From positions 122,533-186,532 of the forward strand of contig NZ_JAODIY010000011.1 in assembly GCF_026586665.1 (NCBI RefSeq): a DNA stretch of 64,000 nucleotides. The letters run 5' to 3'. The position numbers and the translations under genes were made by a program. The stretch is from Halovenus rubra. Its GTDB lineage: Archaea; Halobacteriota; Halobacteria; Halobacteriales; Haloarculaceae. Below are positions 17,109-25,727 of the stretch, one piece after another (within the stretch, counting starts at the first letter, position 1; every line of letters begins with the position of its first letter). The notes below the pieces were generated by a model that had not been told where the DNA came from, made no database searches, and saw only the letters and a program-made list of their open reading frames with translations.

Positions 17109-18350
17109 CTACCCCGACGTGTTGCCGGTTCGGCCCCCAAGTTTCGAGAGCGCGGAGAAAGCGCGTTTTCGAACCTCTTGATCATCTGTGTCGTCGAGCA
17201 GGTTCTCTATCTCACGAGCCGTCTCTTCGTCACCGATTTTTCCGAGCGTAAACAGCGCCTGTGCTCTGGCTTCGCTGTCGTGTTCATCGTTGGTTGCAAG
17301 TGAGAGTAATTCTGCCTCGGCGTAGGTGCCGCCGATTTCGGCCAGACTTGTCGCCGCAAACTGTCGGGTCATCTGCTGACCGTCTTCGAGTGCGACGAGC
17401 AGTGCATCGACGGCATCGCGGTTGGACTCGTCGTCAAGTACACGTCCAAGAAGCCATGCCGTATTCCGCCGCTGTGAGGGTTGTGTCCCCTGTTCCAGAA
17501 TTTCGACAAGGGGCGTAACAACAGTACCGTCCTCAGTTGCCGCTAGCCGATCAACGACCGTCTCGCGTATCTCATGGCTCTCTTCTGTCGGGACGTTCGA
17601 TAGCAACTCGATAAGCGAGAAAACGGCTGTCCGACGGACAGCCGCAGAGTCGTCAGCAAGCGAGGTAACAAGATATTCGACCGGACTGTCGTTGCTGAAC
17701 TTCCCAAACCCGTTGACTGCGATACGACGGACGCGTTCGTCGTTGTCTTCGTAAAGTTGTAACAGCGCAGAGAGAGCCTGCCGGTTCCCGATTCGCCCGA
17801 GTGACTCGGCAGCTTCGAGCCGGACAGTTGGTTTTGAGTCGCTCAACAGTGATTCGAGACCATCAGTTGCTCGCGCATCAGTTATCAGGCCAACTGCCCG
17901 GGCAGAACGAGCGCGGACACGCGGATCAGGGTCCCGGAACCGCTCGATAAGATCCGGAACAGCATCACCCTCACCAAGCTCACCGAGGCCATTTGCGGCA
18001 GCCATCCGGAGTTCGGGGATGTCGGCTGACAGCCCGCGCATGAATGCTTTGGCGCGGACCCACTCCGCCCCTTCCTCAAACTCAATATCGGCCATCGTCG
18101 CCATCAGTTGCGTGAGAGCGTCCTGTCCGAGATTGTTGAGCGAGTCGACCGCCACAGCAACGACGGCGTCGGAATCGTCCTCGTTAACGGTCGTAATCAA
18201 TGCGCGGATGATATCATCTCTGTCATCGTGTTCTTCAAACCGACCAAGCAATTTTGCTGCGCGCTCCCTGATGTTCGTGTTCTCCGAAGAGTTGAGAGTG
18301 CGGATTATTTCTTGTGCGTTACCGTTTCGTTCGTACTCGTAGAGGGACAT
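17109..18350 (-). CDS. HEAT-repeat protein of the che operon
   Basis: 413 residues built from HEAT/PBS-lyase-like repeats from about residue 20 to the end (for example VPDLIERFRDPDPRVRARSARAVGL in outline). Its start lies 3 nt after the cheR stop, so it is co-transcribed with cheB-cheA-cheR. A HEAT protein linked to che genes in Halobacterium was reported to bind taxis proteins and the CheF-type adaptors, so a scaffold between Che signalling and the archaellum switch is the best inference. A paralogue is encoded at 6190-7446. Confidence 0.85.
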   Translation of the reverse strand: MSLYEYERNGNAQEIIRTLNSSENTNIRERAAKLLGRFEEHDDRDDIIRALITTVNEDDSDAVVAVAVDSLNNLGQDALTQLMATMADIEFEEGAEWVRAKAFMRGLSADIPELRMAAANGLGELGEGDAVPDLIERFRDPDPRVRARSARAVGLITDARATDGLESLLSDSKPTVRLEAAESLGRIGNRQALSALLQLYEDNDERVRRIAVNGFGKFSNDSPVEYLVTSLADDSAAVRRTAVFSLIELLSNVPTEESHEIRETVVDRLAATEDGTVVTPLVEILEQGTQPSQRRNTAWLLGRVLDDESNRDAVDALLVALEDGQQMTRQFAATSLAEIGGTYAEAELLSLATNDEHDSEARAQALFTLGKIGDEETAREIENLLDDTDDQEVRKRAFSALSKLGGRTGNTSG

Positions 18351-18353
18351 GAA

Positions 18354-19163
18354 TTACGTACGCTGGTAGATGCGTTGTTTCTTGTGTACGGGGTCGAAAT
18401 GTTCGCGGCTCACCGTCGGAAGGGTCTCTGTCATACCAATCATAAGATAGCCGCCGTCACGGAGCGATTTCCGTATCGTCTCGAAAATCGGTTCCTTGTA
18501 CGAGGCATCAATGTAGATGAGTAGATTGCGACACAATACGAGGTCGAAGTCTCGTTTTGACTCGCCCCGAATGAGGTCGTGTTGCTCGAAGGTGACCAAA
18601 TCCTTGACGCGGTCGCGGACCTCGAAACGGTTCTCATCTTTGTCGATATACGGCGAATAGTCAGTCAGTGGTTCGAGTTCCTCTGCAATGTCACTCGTCT
18701 GTGATGTCTCGTAGACCCCACGCCGTGCAGTTTCGAGGATATCCGGGTTAATATCGGTGCCAAGAATATCGATACGGCGCTGGTTGATATCATCGTCGTC
18801 CAGTGCGAGCATCGCAAGCGAGTACGGTTCTCTTCCGTCAGCACTGGGGGCACTCCAGATATTGACACGACGATTCGACTCAGTAAGGTCACGCAGGACC
18901 TCCCGCAGTTTCTCCCACGCTTCGGGATTCCTGAAAAAGCCGGTGACATTTATCGATAAGGAATCTAACAGGAGTTCCTGTTCTTCAGGGTTGCTCTTGA
19001 GCAAGCGCTGGTAGGTCTTGTAGTCGTCATGGTCGGTACGCCGCATCCGAGCGGTAATCCGTCGGTCCAGGTACGCGTCGTTGTAGAACCCGGACTCGAA
19101 GTTCATGTTCTGTTCGATATACTCAAGCAGGTCGGAAAACGAACGGTCGTCGCCTCGGTTCAT
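18354..19163 (-). CDS. cheR: Chemotaxis protein methyltransferase CheR
   Basis: 269 residues: the alpha-helical CheR N-domain (1-75, with RRITARMRR and SINVTGFFRN) followed by the SAM-binding domain. It methylates glutamates on transducers for adaptation. In the SAM loop the sequence is IWSAPSADGREPYSLAM, where most CheR proteins have a Gly-Glu-Glu-Pro-Tyr pattern, so the first Glu is Arg here. LGTDINPDIL and LCRNLLIYID motifs are normal. It overlaps the cheA stop by 4 nt, giving coupled translation. Confidence 0.93.
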   Translation of the reverse strand: MNRGDDRSFSDLLEYIEQNMNFESGFYNDAYLDRRITARMRRTDHDDYKTYQRLLKSNPEEQELLLDSLSINVTGFFRNPEAWEKLREVLRDLTESNRRVNIWSAPSADGREPYSLAMLALDDDDINQRRIDILGTDINPDILETARRGVYETSQTSDIAEELEPLTDYSPYIDKDENRFEVRDRVKDLVTFEQHDLIRGESKRDFDLVLCRNLLIYIDASYKEPIFETIRKSLRDGGYLMIGMTETLPTVSREHFDPVHKKQRIYQRT

Positions 19164-21103
19164 AGCGTCACCACGTCAAGGATATGGACAATATTGCCGT
19201 CGCCGAGGACAGCCGTTCCGGAAAGACCGGGCGTACCACTGAGAATGCCTTCAAGTGGCTTGACGACGACTTCTTCCTGAGAGTTGACCGCGTCACAGCG
19301 TAACGCTACCTGACGCTCAGATTCACGGATGCGGACAAGCATCTCGCCACCCTCGACACCGCCGTCAGCGGTGGCCCGTCGGGGCACTTCAAACCGTTTG
19401 CCGAGGTTGATGACAGGATAAATTTCTTCGTTGTGTTTGATGACCTCCTGCCCGTTTACGTGTTTCATCTCGTCTGCACTCGTAATTTCGTCGACGTTCT
19501 TGATAGGCACGCCGTACTCCTCGTCGCCAACCTGCACGAACAGAACTTTGACGATTGCCATGGTCACCGGCAGTCGGAGAGAGACGGTCGAGCCTTCGCC
19601 GGGTGTACTGTCGACATCGACCGACCCGTCTAGTTGAGTCACAGTATCGTGGACAACGTCCATCCCAACTCCACGCCCGCTGGTGTCGGTCACTTCCTCT
19701 GCCGTCGAAAAGCCAGGATGGAAAACCAGATCGTAAATATCCGAGTTGTCCATCATTTCTAACTCTTCAGGGGAGCGGACATTGCGCTCGATTGCGGTCT
19801 GTTTGATTTCTTCGACATCGAGACCAGCACCGTCATCAGCCACTTCGATTGTGACATGGTCACGTTGCCGGGACGCACGCAGCGTGACCTGTCCTTCGGT
19901 TGGTTTGCCTGCCTCGACCCGTTGTTCTGGGGACTCGATACCGTGGTCGAGTGCGTTCCGGATGATATGCATCAGTGGGTCGGAGATTTCGGTGAGGATT
20001 GTCCGGTCAAGTTCGATGTCCTCGCCCTCGATTTCGAAGTTCACCTCCTTGTCCAGTTCACGCGAGAGGTCACGCACCATCCGAGGGAACTTACCGACGA
20101 CCTTCTTTAACGGAATGAGTCGCATATCCATCACGGTGTTCTGGAGGTTTGCCGTGATTTTGTCGAGTTCGTTCAGCGTATCGCTCGCAGAGTCAAGATT
20201 GTTCTCCTCGACGGCGCGCCGGAGCTTGATACGACTGGTGACCAGTTGTTCGACCAGCCCATGAAGGTCGTCAAGCTTGTCTACATCAACCCTGACAGAC
20301 TTGATTTCGTCAACCTCGTGTTCGTCAGTCGAGCCAGTCAGTGAAACGCTGTTTTCCTCCTCTAAGACTTCATCTGTTACGTTGTCGACAGCAGCGTCAT
20401 GGACACGACCCAGTGCCTCCAACTCGTCAGCCACTGCACCAGTGTCATCGGCGTCGAGCAAGAGCGTAAAGGCATCCTCGAAATCACCATTTTCGATGTC
20501 CTCGCGGTCGGGAATCGCATCAATGATATCGAACGCTTCTTCGACCGATTCAAGAATGAACATCGAGTCGACACCGGGCATATCGCTGTCCCCGAGGTCG
20601 ACAACGGCATGAACGACCTGACTGCTTACTTCTTCTTTGTCGACATCGACGGCAGAAAGGTCGACTTCCTGAGAGTTGTTGTCGGTCCCAGTGGTGGAAT
20701 TTTCTTCGGTATCAACGGAGCTAGTTCCTTCCTCTAGGACAGCCCGAAGTTGGGAGACAGTCTCCGACGTATCTAGTGAGGCTTCGCCTTCTTCCTCAAT
20801 TTCTTTGACGATAGCCTCAATCTGGTCAACCCCGGCGAAGATCAGGTCCATTACCTCCGATGTCACGCTCATGTTGCCCTCGCGCATCTCGTCAAGGAGG
20901 TCTTCCATTGCGTGCGCGAGATTCGACGCATCGTCGAATCCCATTGCGCCGAAGTTACCTTTCAGCGTATGTGCTGTCCGGAATATCTGGTCCATCGCTT
21001 CCTGTGCGTTTGGATCAGATTCCAACTCCAGCAGCGAGTTGTTCAGTTTCGTTATCTCCTCTTCGCTCTCCCGAATGAACGCATCGAGGTACTGGTCGTC
21101 CAT
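19160..21103 (-). CDS. cheA: Chemotaxis histidine kinase CheA
   Basis: 647 residues. The P1 HPt domain is at 1-105 with phospho-acceptor His45 in FRTAHTLKGN. A long acidic linker follows, with a P2-like module (about 165-235). P3 dimerisation (VDKLDDLHGLVEQLV) comes next, then the P4 kinase domain with MHIIRNALDHGIES (N box) and DDGAGLD and GRGVGMDVV (G boxes). The CheW-like P5 domain forms the C-terminus. It phosphorylates CheY and CheB in response to Htr transducers, none of which is encoded here. It lies 44 nt downstream of cheB in the leftward che operon. Confidence 0.97.
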   Translation of the reverse strand: MDDQYLDAFIRESEEEITKLNNSLLELESDPNAQEAMDQIFRTAHTLKGNFGAMGFDDASNLAHAMEDLLDEMREGNMSVTSEVMDLIFAGVDQIEAIVKEIEEEGEASLDTSETVSQLRAVLEEGTSSVDTEENSTTGTDNNSQEVDLSAVDVDKEEVSSQVVHAVVDLGDSDMPGVDSMFILESVEEAFDIIDAIPDREDIENGDFEDAFTLLLDADDTGAVADELEALGRVHDAAVDNVTDEVLEEENSVSLTGSTDEHEVDEIKSVRVDVDKLDDLHGLVEQLVTSRIKLRRAVEENNLDSASDTLNELDKITANLQNTVMDMRLIPLKKVVGKFPRMVRDLSRELDKEVNFEIEGEDIELDRTILTEISDPLMHIIRNALDHGIESPEQRVEAGKPTEGQVTLRASRQRDHVTIEVADDGAGLDVEEIKQTAIERNVRSPEELEMMDNSDIYDLVFHPGFSTAEEVTDTSGRGVGMDVVHDTVTQLDGSVDVDSTPGEGSTVSLRLPVTMAIVKVLFVQVGDEEYGVPIKNVDEITSADEMKHVNGQEVIKHNEEIYPVINLGKRFEVPRRATADGGVEGGEMLVRIRESERQVALRCDAVNSQEEVVVKPLEGILSGTPGLSGTAVLGDGNIVHILDVVTL

Positions 21104-21147
21104 CGTTAGTTCACCTCTTGTTGTCGTTTCATAAGTGTTCCCTGGTG

Positions 21148-22215
21148 CTACTGTTCAGATTGTGTCCCATGCTCGTCTGGCCGTGCAGCACGGATGATAC
21201 CGTCCGCGATGTCGTCGATAGCGAGGACCTCATCGACGTATCCTGTCTCGATAGCGCGCTTTGGCATACCGAACACAGCCGAAGTCTCCTCGTTCTGTGC
21301 AATCGTGATTCCGTCGACCGCTTTGACGGATTTGATGCCTGCAGCCCCATCTTCTCCCATCCCGGTGAGGATAACCCCGATGAGAGGGTCCCGTATGACC
21401 TCTGCGGCACTCGACATGGTCATGTCGACAGCTGGCCGAACACTGTTGACTGGTGGGTCCTCTGTCAGTTTCACTCGAAGCCGCCCGCTACGGTAGTTCG
21501 AGACGACCATGTGTTTACCACCAGAAGCAACGAGGGCCTCACCATCGCCGATACGGTCCCCGTCAGATGCCTCACTGACATCGTACTCACTACGGGAGTC
21601 GATCCGCTTTGCAAACCGTTCGGTGAAGCCGTCTGGCATGTGTTGAACAATAAGAACACGAAAGCCAGCCGCAGGCGGTAGCGTCGAGAGGACGCGTTCG
21701 ACCATTTTCGGTCCGCCAGTCGACGAGCCAATAAGCAGTGTTGGATTGTCGACGAACTCTTGGGACGTTGGTTCGTCGGGCGTCGGAGCGGCGCTAGTCT
21801 TGTTCTCTTTTGAGAAGTCCACATTAGCAACCGACGTGACCATCTCGACGAGTTGATCTTCGAGCCGAGACATCTCCATCGAGACCTCTCCACCGGGTTT
21901 GGTAAAGAAGTCAACTGCACCCTTGTCGAGTGCACGGAATGTCACGTCGGCATCATCGTCGGTGTGAGCTGACAACATCAACACTGGTGTTGGTCGCGTC
22001 TCCATGATTTGCTCGACCGCCTCAATACCATCCATCTCTGGCATCTCGACGTCCATGGTGACCACATCTGGCTCGTGCTCGGTTACGGCGTCGACGGCTT
22101 CTACCCCGTTACGAGCCTGTGCCACAACCTCGACACCACCGTCCTCAAGAATGTCAGTGATGACACTCCGCATGAAATGCGAGTCGTCTGAGACCACAGC
22201 GCGTGTTCCTGACAT
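21148..22215 (-). CDS. cheB: Protein-glutamate methylesterase CheB
   Basis: 355 residues. The receiver domain carries Asp10-Asp11 and phospho-acceptor Asp55 in VVTMDVEMP. The C-terminal methylesterase domain has the Ser motif IGSSTGGPK, the His motif VQHMPDGFT and the Asp motif ILTGMGEDGA. It demethylates, and possibly deamidates, transducers when phosphorylated by CheA. It is the first gene of cheB-cheA-cheR-HEAT and is divergent from cheW. A minus-strand TATA-like TTTATTTAGA at 22349-22358 would give a leader of about 100 nt. Confidence 0.96.
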   Translation of the reverse strand: MSGTRAVVSDDSHFMRSVITDILEDGGVEVVAQARNGVEAVDAVTEHEPDVVTMDVEMPEMDGIEAVEQIMETRPTPVLMLSAHTDDDADVTFRALDKGAVDFFTKPGGEVSMEMSRLEDQLVEMVTSVANVDFSKENKTSAAPTPDEPTSQEFVDNPTLLIGSSTGGPKMVERVLSTLPPAAGFRVLIVQHMPDGFTERFAKRIDSRSEYDVSEASDGDRIGDGEALVASGGKHMVVSNYRSGRLRVKLTEDPPVNSVRPAVDMTMSSAAEVIRDPLIGVILTGMGEDGAAGIKSVKAVDGITIAQNEETSAVFGMPKRAIETGYVDEVLAIDDIADGIIRAARPDEHGTQSEQ

Positions 22216-22348
22216 CTATGGGTACCTGCTGGAATACCGTTGTGACACTCCCTCTCTTACTCGTCTCCCCACTTCGCTTCCGGTCGAAGCGCACACAGCA
22301 CCCGGACAACGGTCACTTCGCTGCATTCACACTCAGTACTGCGGCAAG

Positions 22349-22408
22349 TATCTAAATAAAGACTCCGGCGCTGTAATCAATCATGATAGTCTGGTGGGCA
22401 GATTTAAG
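22349..22408. promoter_or_regulatory. Divergent cheB / cheW promoter region
   Basis: On the minus strand TTTATTTAGA (22358-22349) faces cheB; on the plus strand ATTTAAG (22402-22408) faces cheW. Both would give 5' leaders of roughly 75-105 nt, unlike the leaderless pattern elsewhere in the window. Assigned by eye; start sites are not proven. Confidence 0.4.
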
Positions 22409-22508
22409 TTACCCTGCACCAACTTTTTTCCTACGTGAACCGGTCGACAGGACCAGCACAGGCGAACAAGATTCGACAGACAATACGACAGAGAGGAGAG
22501 CACAATCG

Positions 22509-22931
22509 ATGAAAACGACCGGACAGGTTCTCGAATTCAAGCTCGAGGAGGAAACGTACTGCGTAAGTATCGACTATGTGACAGAGATTGTGGATATTGG
22601 TGAGTTAACCACAGTTCCGAACTCACCGCCACACATTCAAGGGGTAATGGACCTTCGTGGGCGAACGACTTCCATTGTGGACCCCAAGGCAGTGTTCGAC
22701 ATTGATTCGGACCGAGAGCCAGCTCGCATCATTGTCTTTGACCCTGAGATTGTCAACGACCAAGCTGCAGCAGGGTGGCTCGTCGACGAGGTCAATCAAG
22801 TTGTACAGGTTGATGACGACGACGTAGACGAGTCTCCTGCGGAAGATGACGAAGCAATCTACGGTGTCATCAAAAGCGAGGGAGAAAAGTACGTTATCTG
22901 GGTCGACCCTGCAGCGGTACACAGGGCTTAA
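22509..22931 (+). CDS. cheW: Chemotaxis coupling protein CheW
   Basis: 140 residues from the ATG at 22509, beginning MKTTGQVLEFKLEEETYCV. The upstream in-frame extension back to 22383 is not CheW-like and overlaps the promoter region. It is a single SH3-like CheW domain with the usual VPNSPPHIQGVMDLRGR and WLVDEVNQVV segments. It couples CheA to transducers at the membrane. The gene is divergent from cheB and is followed 51 nt later by the KaiC-like ATPase gene, which has its own TATA-like element. Confidence 0.94.
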   Translation: MKTTGQVLEFKLEEETYCVSIDYVTEIVDIGELTTVPNSPPHIQGVMDLRGRTTSIVDPKAVFDIDSDREPARIIVFDPEIVNDQAAAGWLVDEVNQVVQVDDDDVDESPAEDDEAIYGVIKSEGEKYVIWVDPAAVHRA

Positions 22932-22982
22932 CAAACAGGGACTTTTTTATCGCCCGCGGGCACTACAGTCAACTATTAGATT

Positions 22983-23711
22983 ATGGTGGAGCTAACCAAA
23001 ACCGGCATTGATGGACTCGACGAAATTCTTAACGGAGGTATTGTCAAGAACTCGACAACGCTCGTGAGTGGGAATCCGGGAGCAGGCAAGAGTATTCTTG
23101 GTCTCCAGTACATCTACAACGGCGTCGAACAGTTTGATGAGAAAGGCGTGTTCCTTTCGTTTGAAGAAAATGAACAAGACCTGCGGGAGGCCGCAGAGTC
23201 AATTGGCTTCGAAAATTGGGGAGATCACGTCGAAGAAGGTAACATCAAAATCTACGACAAAAAAGAGTTGTTGCGGGAAAATGACTTCAATTCCTCGCTC
23301 GAACTGTTGCTTGGCGAACTTGACGGAGACGATTACGAACGACTCGTGTTGGACTCACTAACAATGTTCCAACTATTTTTCGACAGCGAACGCGAGAAGC
23401 GGACGTATCTGCTGAAGTTCACAGATATTCTCAGTGAGAACAATCTTACCACGCTGATGACCAACGAGCAAGGCACCGTCTTCCCTGAGACCGACATCGG
23501 ACTGGAGAACTTCCTGACCGATGGGAACATTTTCCTACTCCAGACACCAACCGACTCCGGCGTCAACCGATACGCGTGGGTTGCAAAAATGCGGAAGAAA
23601 AATATTGACACAGATATTTTCCCGATGGAGATACTGGAAGGAAACGGTATCACAGTTCACGAGAATGCCAGCGCGTTCTCTATGATGAACGACAACGACT
23701 CACCGCTGTAA
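22983..23711 (+). CDS. KaiC-like RecA-superfamily ATPase
   Basis: 242 residues, a single RecA-like domain. Walker A is GNPGAGKS at about 31-38, preceded by the typical KaiC start TGIDGLDEILNGG. Walker B is RLVLDSLTMF, and KMRKKNIDTDIFPMEI is the usual C-terminal strand. It resembles ArlH in fold but is a separate protein; arlH is at 36456. Position between cheW and the archaellins suggests a motility-related regulatory role, which is inference. TTTTTTATC near 22945-22953 is a likely TATA element. The amino-acid and base composition is more A/T-rich than the neighbours. Confidence 0.85.
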   Translation: MVELTKTGIDGLDEILNGGIVKNSTTLVSGNPGAGKSILGLQYIYNGVEQFDEKGVFLSFEENEQDLREAAESIGFENWGDHVEEGNIKIYDKKELLRENDFNSSLELLLGELDGDDYERLVLDSLTMFQLFFDSEREKRTYLLKFTDILSENNLTTLMTNEQGTVFPETDIGLENFLTDGNIFLLQTPTDSGVNRYAWVAKMRKKNIDTDIFPMEILEGNGITVHENASAFSMMNDNDSPL

Positions 23712-23875
23712 CGTGGTGAAATCGATGTTTGGTTTTCGTTATTGCGTACAAAAACGATAGTTTTACGGCCTAATATCGAATATATCGCCAGATTTGAGGC
23801 TTCGTCGGGTGATTCAATATACCAATACGGCTGCCGATAGATTTATGGTTCTCGTAATTTATAATTTGATAATAA

Positions 23876-24214
23876 ATGTCATCAGTGGATCTGTTACAGA
23901 CCCTTGGGAACAAATACAGCGCGGAGATACTTGATGCAACAGACGAACCGCGTTCGGCCCAAGAGTTGAGCGATGAGCTTGATATTCCTATCGCTACGTG
24001 TTATCGGCGAATCGACGAACTCACCGAACACAACTTGCTCGAGCTTCACGATAATATTCTCTCGGATGACAGACGGCGAATCAAGGTGTATCGCCGAAAC
24101 GTCGAGGCAGTCCGTGTCGAATTTGAGGAGAATGAGTTGTTTGTCGATATTGAGGAACGCTCTGAGGTGACAAATACCCTCGACGAGGCGTGGAAGACTC
24201 TTTCAGAGGGCTAG
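23876..24214 (+). CDS. Winged-helix transcriptional regulator
   Basis: 112 residues. An ArsR/EarA-like winged helix covers residues 5-75: LLQTLGNKYSAEILDATDE, then RSAQELSDELDIPIATCYRRIDEL as helix-turn-helix, and the wing DDRRRIKVYRRN. No sensor domain is present. It sits upstream of the archaellin operon, as euryarchaeal archaellum activators often do, so it is a candidate regulator of the array. This is inference from position. A TATA-like ATTTATG at 23841-23847 predicts a short or absent leader. Confidence 0.82.
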   Translation: MSSVDLLQTLGNKYSAEILDATDEPRSAQELSDELDIPIATCYRRIDELTEHNLLELHDNILSDDRRRIKVYRRNVEAVRVEFEENELFVDIEERSEVTNTLDEAWKTLSEG

Positions 24215-24319
24215 CTGTCCCACTCTGGCTCTAATACTGTACTGTGTTTTTGCAATGCCAATGAGTTTGATATGCGAGAGAATTATAGCAGATTATCAAC
24301 GAAAATATTCACGTAAGTG

Positions 24320-24329
24320 GATTTAAGAC
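24320..24329 (+). promoter_or_regulatory. TATA element that sets the start of the small membrane protein
   Basis: GATTTAAGAC lies about 28 nt before the GTG at 24353. The in-frame GTGs at 24317 and 24332 lie upstream of or just past this element, so they are less likely starts. Confidence 0.5.
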
Positions 24330-24352
24330 GAGTGGGACAGTATACAGTACCA

Positions 24353-24637
24353 GTGGCGTCAATAATTGAGCTCCTGTATGCTGTGGTGACGCTCGTATTT
24401 ATCATTGCGAGCCTGACAATGGTTGGAATGGCGGTGCGTGCATATGTTCAGACAGCACGGACAGCAATGCTTCACCTCGCCGTCGGATTCTCGCTGGCTG
24501 TCGCCGGTGCCGCGGCGACACTCATCAGTGCCTTTTATAGTGGGTTTGAGAACGCACAGATGTTGCTGCTCGTCAAGAGTTCTTTCTTTACCATCGGCTT
24601 TCTGTTCGTTATTTATAGCCTACTCGTCTACGAGTAG
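24353..24637 (+). CDS. Small three-span membrane protein
   Basis: 94 residues from the GTG at 24353. Three hydrophobic segments are clear: LYAVVTLVFIIASLTMVGMA, MLHLAVGFSLAVAGAAATL and SFFTIGFLFVIYSLLVY, with a basic loop after the first (RAYVQTARTA). It directly follows a winged-helix regulator, a pairing that I recall seeing elsewhere in haloarchaea, which may indicate a membrane partner for the regulator. No function is established. A T-rich run at 24674-24680 may end the transcript. Confidence 0.65.
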   Translation: MASIIELLYAVVTLVFIIASLTMVGMAVRAYVQTARTAMLHLAVGFSLAVAGAAATLISAFYSGFENAQMLLLVKSSFFTIGFLFVIYSLLVYE

Positions 24638-24927
24638 CGAGGATTGTTCTCCAGCGCGCCCACACGCAAGCTGATTTTTTATTGTTAGTCCGACCACCAC
24701 CCACAGGGCTGAACTAGACACTTTCATAATCGGACCCCAGAGTTAAGTTATCAATATCAAAATTCTGTTTTTAGAAGGAGGTCAGAATTACTGCAATAAA
24801 TATTTACCAGTATCTAGAGTTTCAGGCCCTAAGGACCAGTTTTTTACCATCTCGGAGAAGATTATCAGTCATTGAAGTATCGTATTTTACCCCCAATATC
24901 TATTTTCAATACCGATAATTTGGAGCA

Positions 24928-24943
24928 CACCCTTATTAGGGTG
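24928..24943 (+). promoter_or_regulatory. Inverted repeat overlapping the presumed archaellin core promoter
   Basis: CACCCT and AGGGTG form a perfect 6-bp inverted repeat with loop TATT. The CTTATTA inside it is a TATA-like element about 53-59 nt before the first archaellin ATG, so the repeat may be an operator or the core promoter itself. Confidence 0.45.
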
Positions 24944-24963
24944 GCTAGGAGATGATGAGATAA

Positions 24964-24981
24964 GTCTGGTAGAGCCCAGAC
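24964..24981 (+). promoter_or_regulatory. Stem-loop in the archaellin 5' leader
   Basis: GTCTGG and CCAGAC pair perfectly over 6 bp around a 6-nt loop (TAGAGC), ending 9 nt before the ATG at 24991. The first archaellin lacks a good ribosome-binding site, whereas all later ones have one, so this structure may act in initiation or mRNA stability. Confidence 0.45.
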
Positions 24982-24990
24982 AGATAAACC

Positions 24991-25716
24991 ATGTTAGGAA
25001 ACGACAAAGAAACGGAACCCAATCGTGCCCAAGTTGGAATTGGCACGCTTATTGTGTTCATTGCGATGGTGCTTGTTGCTGCAATTGCCGCCGGTGTACT
25101 CATCAACACTGCCGGCTTCCTGCAGACTCAAGCCGAGGATACTGGGACAGAGAGTACATCACAAGTCGCCGACAATCTCAAAGTTATTACGGAAGTCGGT
25201 AACGTGAGTGCGGATGACAAGATAGATCAAGTCCGGCTGGGTGTCCAGCCCGCTGCCGGTGCTGGAGATGTCAATCTCGCTCAACTCACCTTGCAGTGGG
25301 TGAGCGACGATGAGTTTGCGAACATTATTGTTGGTAATGATACCAGCGACGGCAGCGATGCAGGTGGCACCGCTTCCGGTGATACAGACCCAACGGACAT
25401 TGCGGTTCTGAACGGAACTGGAGGAGTCCCAGAGAACGGGCAAGAGCGGTACGGAATTCAGGTTATCAAGGCAGAAAATGAAGACGATGTCGTGATGACT
25501 GATAGCTCCGACCGCTATGAGATTATTGTCCCACTCAATCACACAGCTGACAGCAACTTCAATAGCGGTGATTTCAACGGGAAGTTGCGGGCACTCGATG
25601 AGGGTGAGAGCGTCGAAGTGACTATCACGAACGAAGTCGGTGCACAGACCGTCTCGTTCCTGCAGGTCCCCGACTCACTCTCGGGAGACTCCGAGGGCTC
25701 AAACGTTAACCTCTGA
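24991..25716 (+). CDS. Archaellin 1
   Basis: 241 residues. A 12-residue leader ends NR, followed by [20 protein letters not shown], the class III signal peptide cut by prepilin peptidase PibD/ArlK, giving mature Ala13. The hydrophobic helix to about residue 50 forms the filament core, and the exposed beta domain carries several N-glycosylation sequons (NVS, NDT, NGT, NHT). It is the first gene of the array and has a leader peptide different from copies 2-5. It has no ribosome-binding site next to the ATG; a stem-loop sits there instead. The variable middle contains a Gly/Ser/Thr-rich stretch. Confidence 0.95.
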   Translation: MLGNDKETEPNRAQVGIGTLIVFIAMVLVAAIAAGVLINTAGFLQTQAEDTGTESTSQVADNLKVITEVGNVSADDKIDQVRLGVQPAAGAGDVNLAQLTLQWVSDDEFANIIVGNDTSDGSDAGGTASGDTDPTDIAVLNGTGGVPENGQERYGIQVIKAENEDDVVMTDSSDRYEIIVPLNHTADSNFNSGDFNGKLRALDEGESVEVTITNEVGAQTVSFLQVPDSLSGDSEGSNVNL

Positions 25717-25727
25717 GGTGAACAGGC

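Larger units (their letters stand above)
24638..24990 (+). promoter_or_regulatory. 353-nt regulatory interval before the archaellin operon
   Basis: No gene is seen here. It is A/T-rich and holds a T-run after the membrane-protein gene and several TATA-like stretches. At the right end are an inverted repeat at 24928-24943 and a stem-loop at 24964-24981 just before the first archaellin ATG. Direction is toward the archaellins. An AAGGAGGTC at 24775-24783 is not followed by a start codon. Confidence 0.55.

Noticed and set aside
24775-24783. AAGGAGGTC, a near-perfect ribosome-binding site in the archaellin upstream interval
   Set aside because: No ATG, GTG or TTG follows at a usable distance and no open frame begins there.
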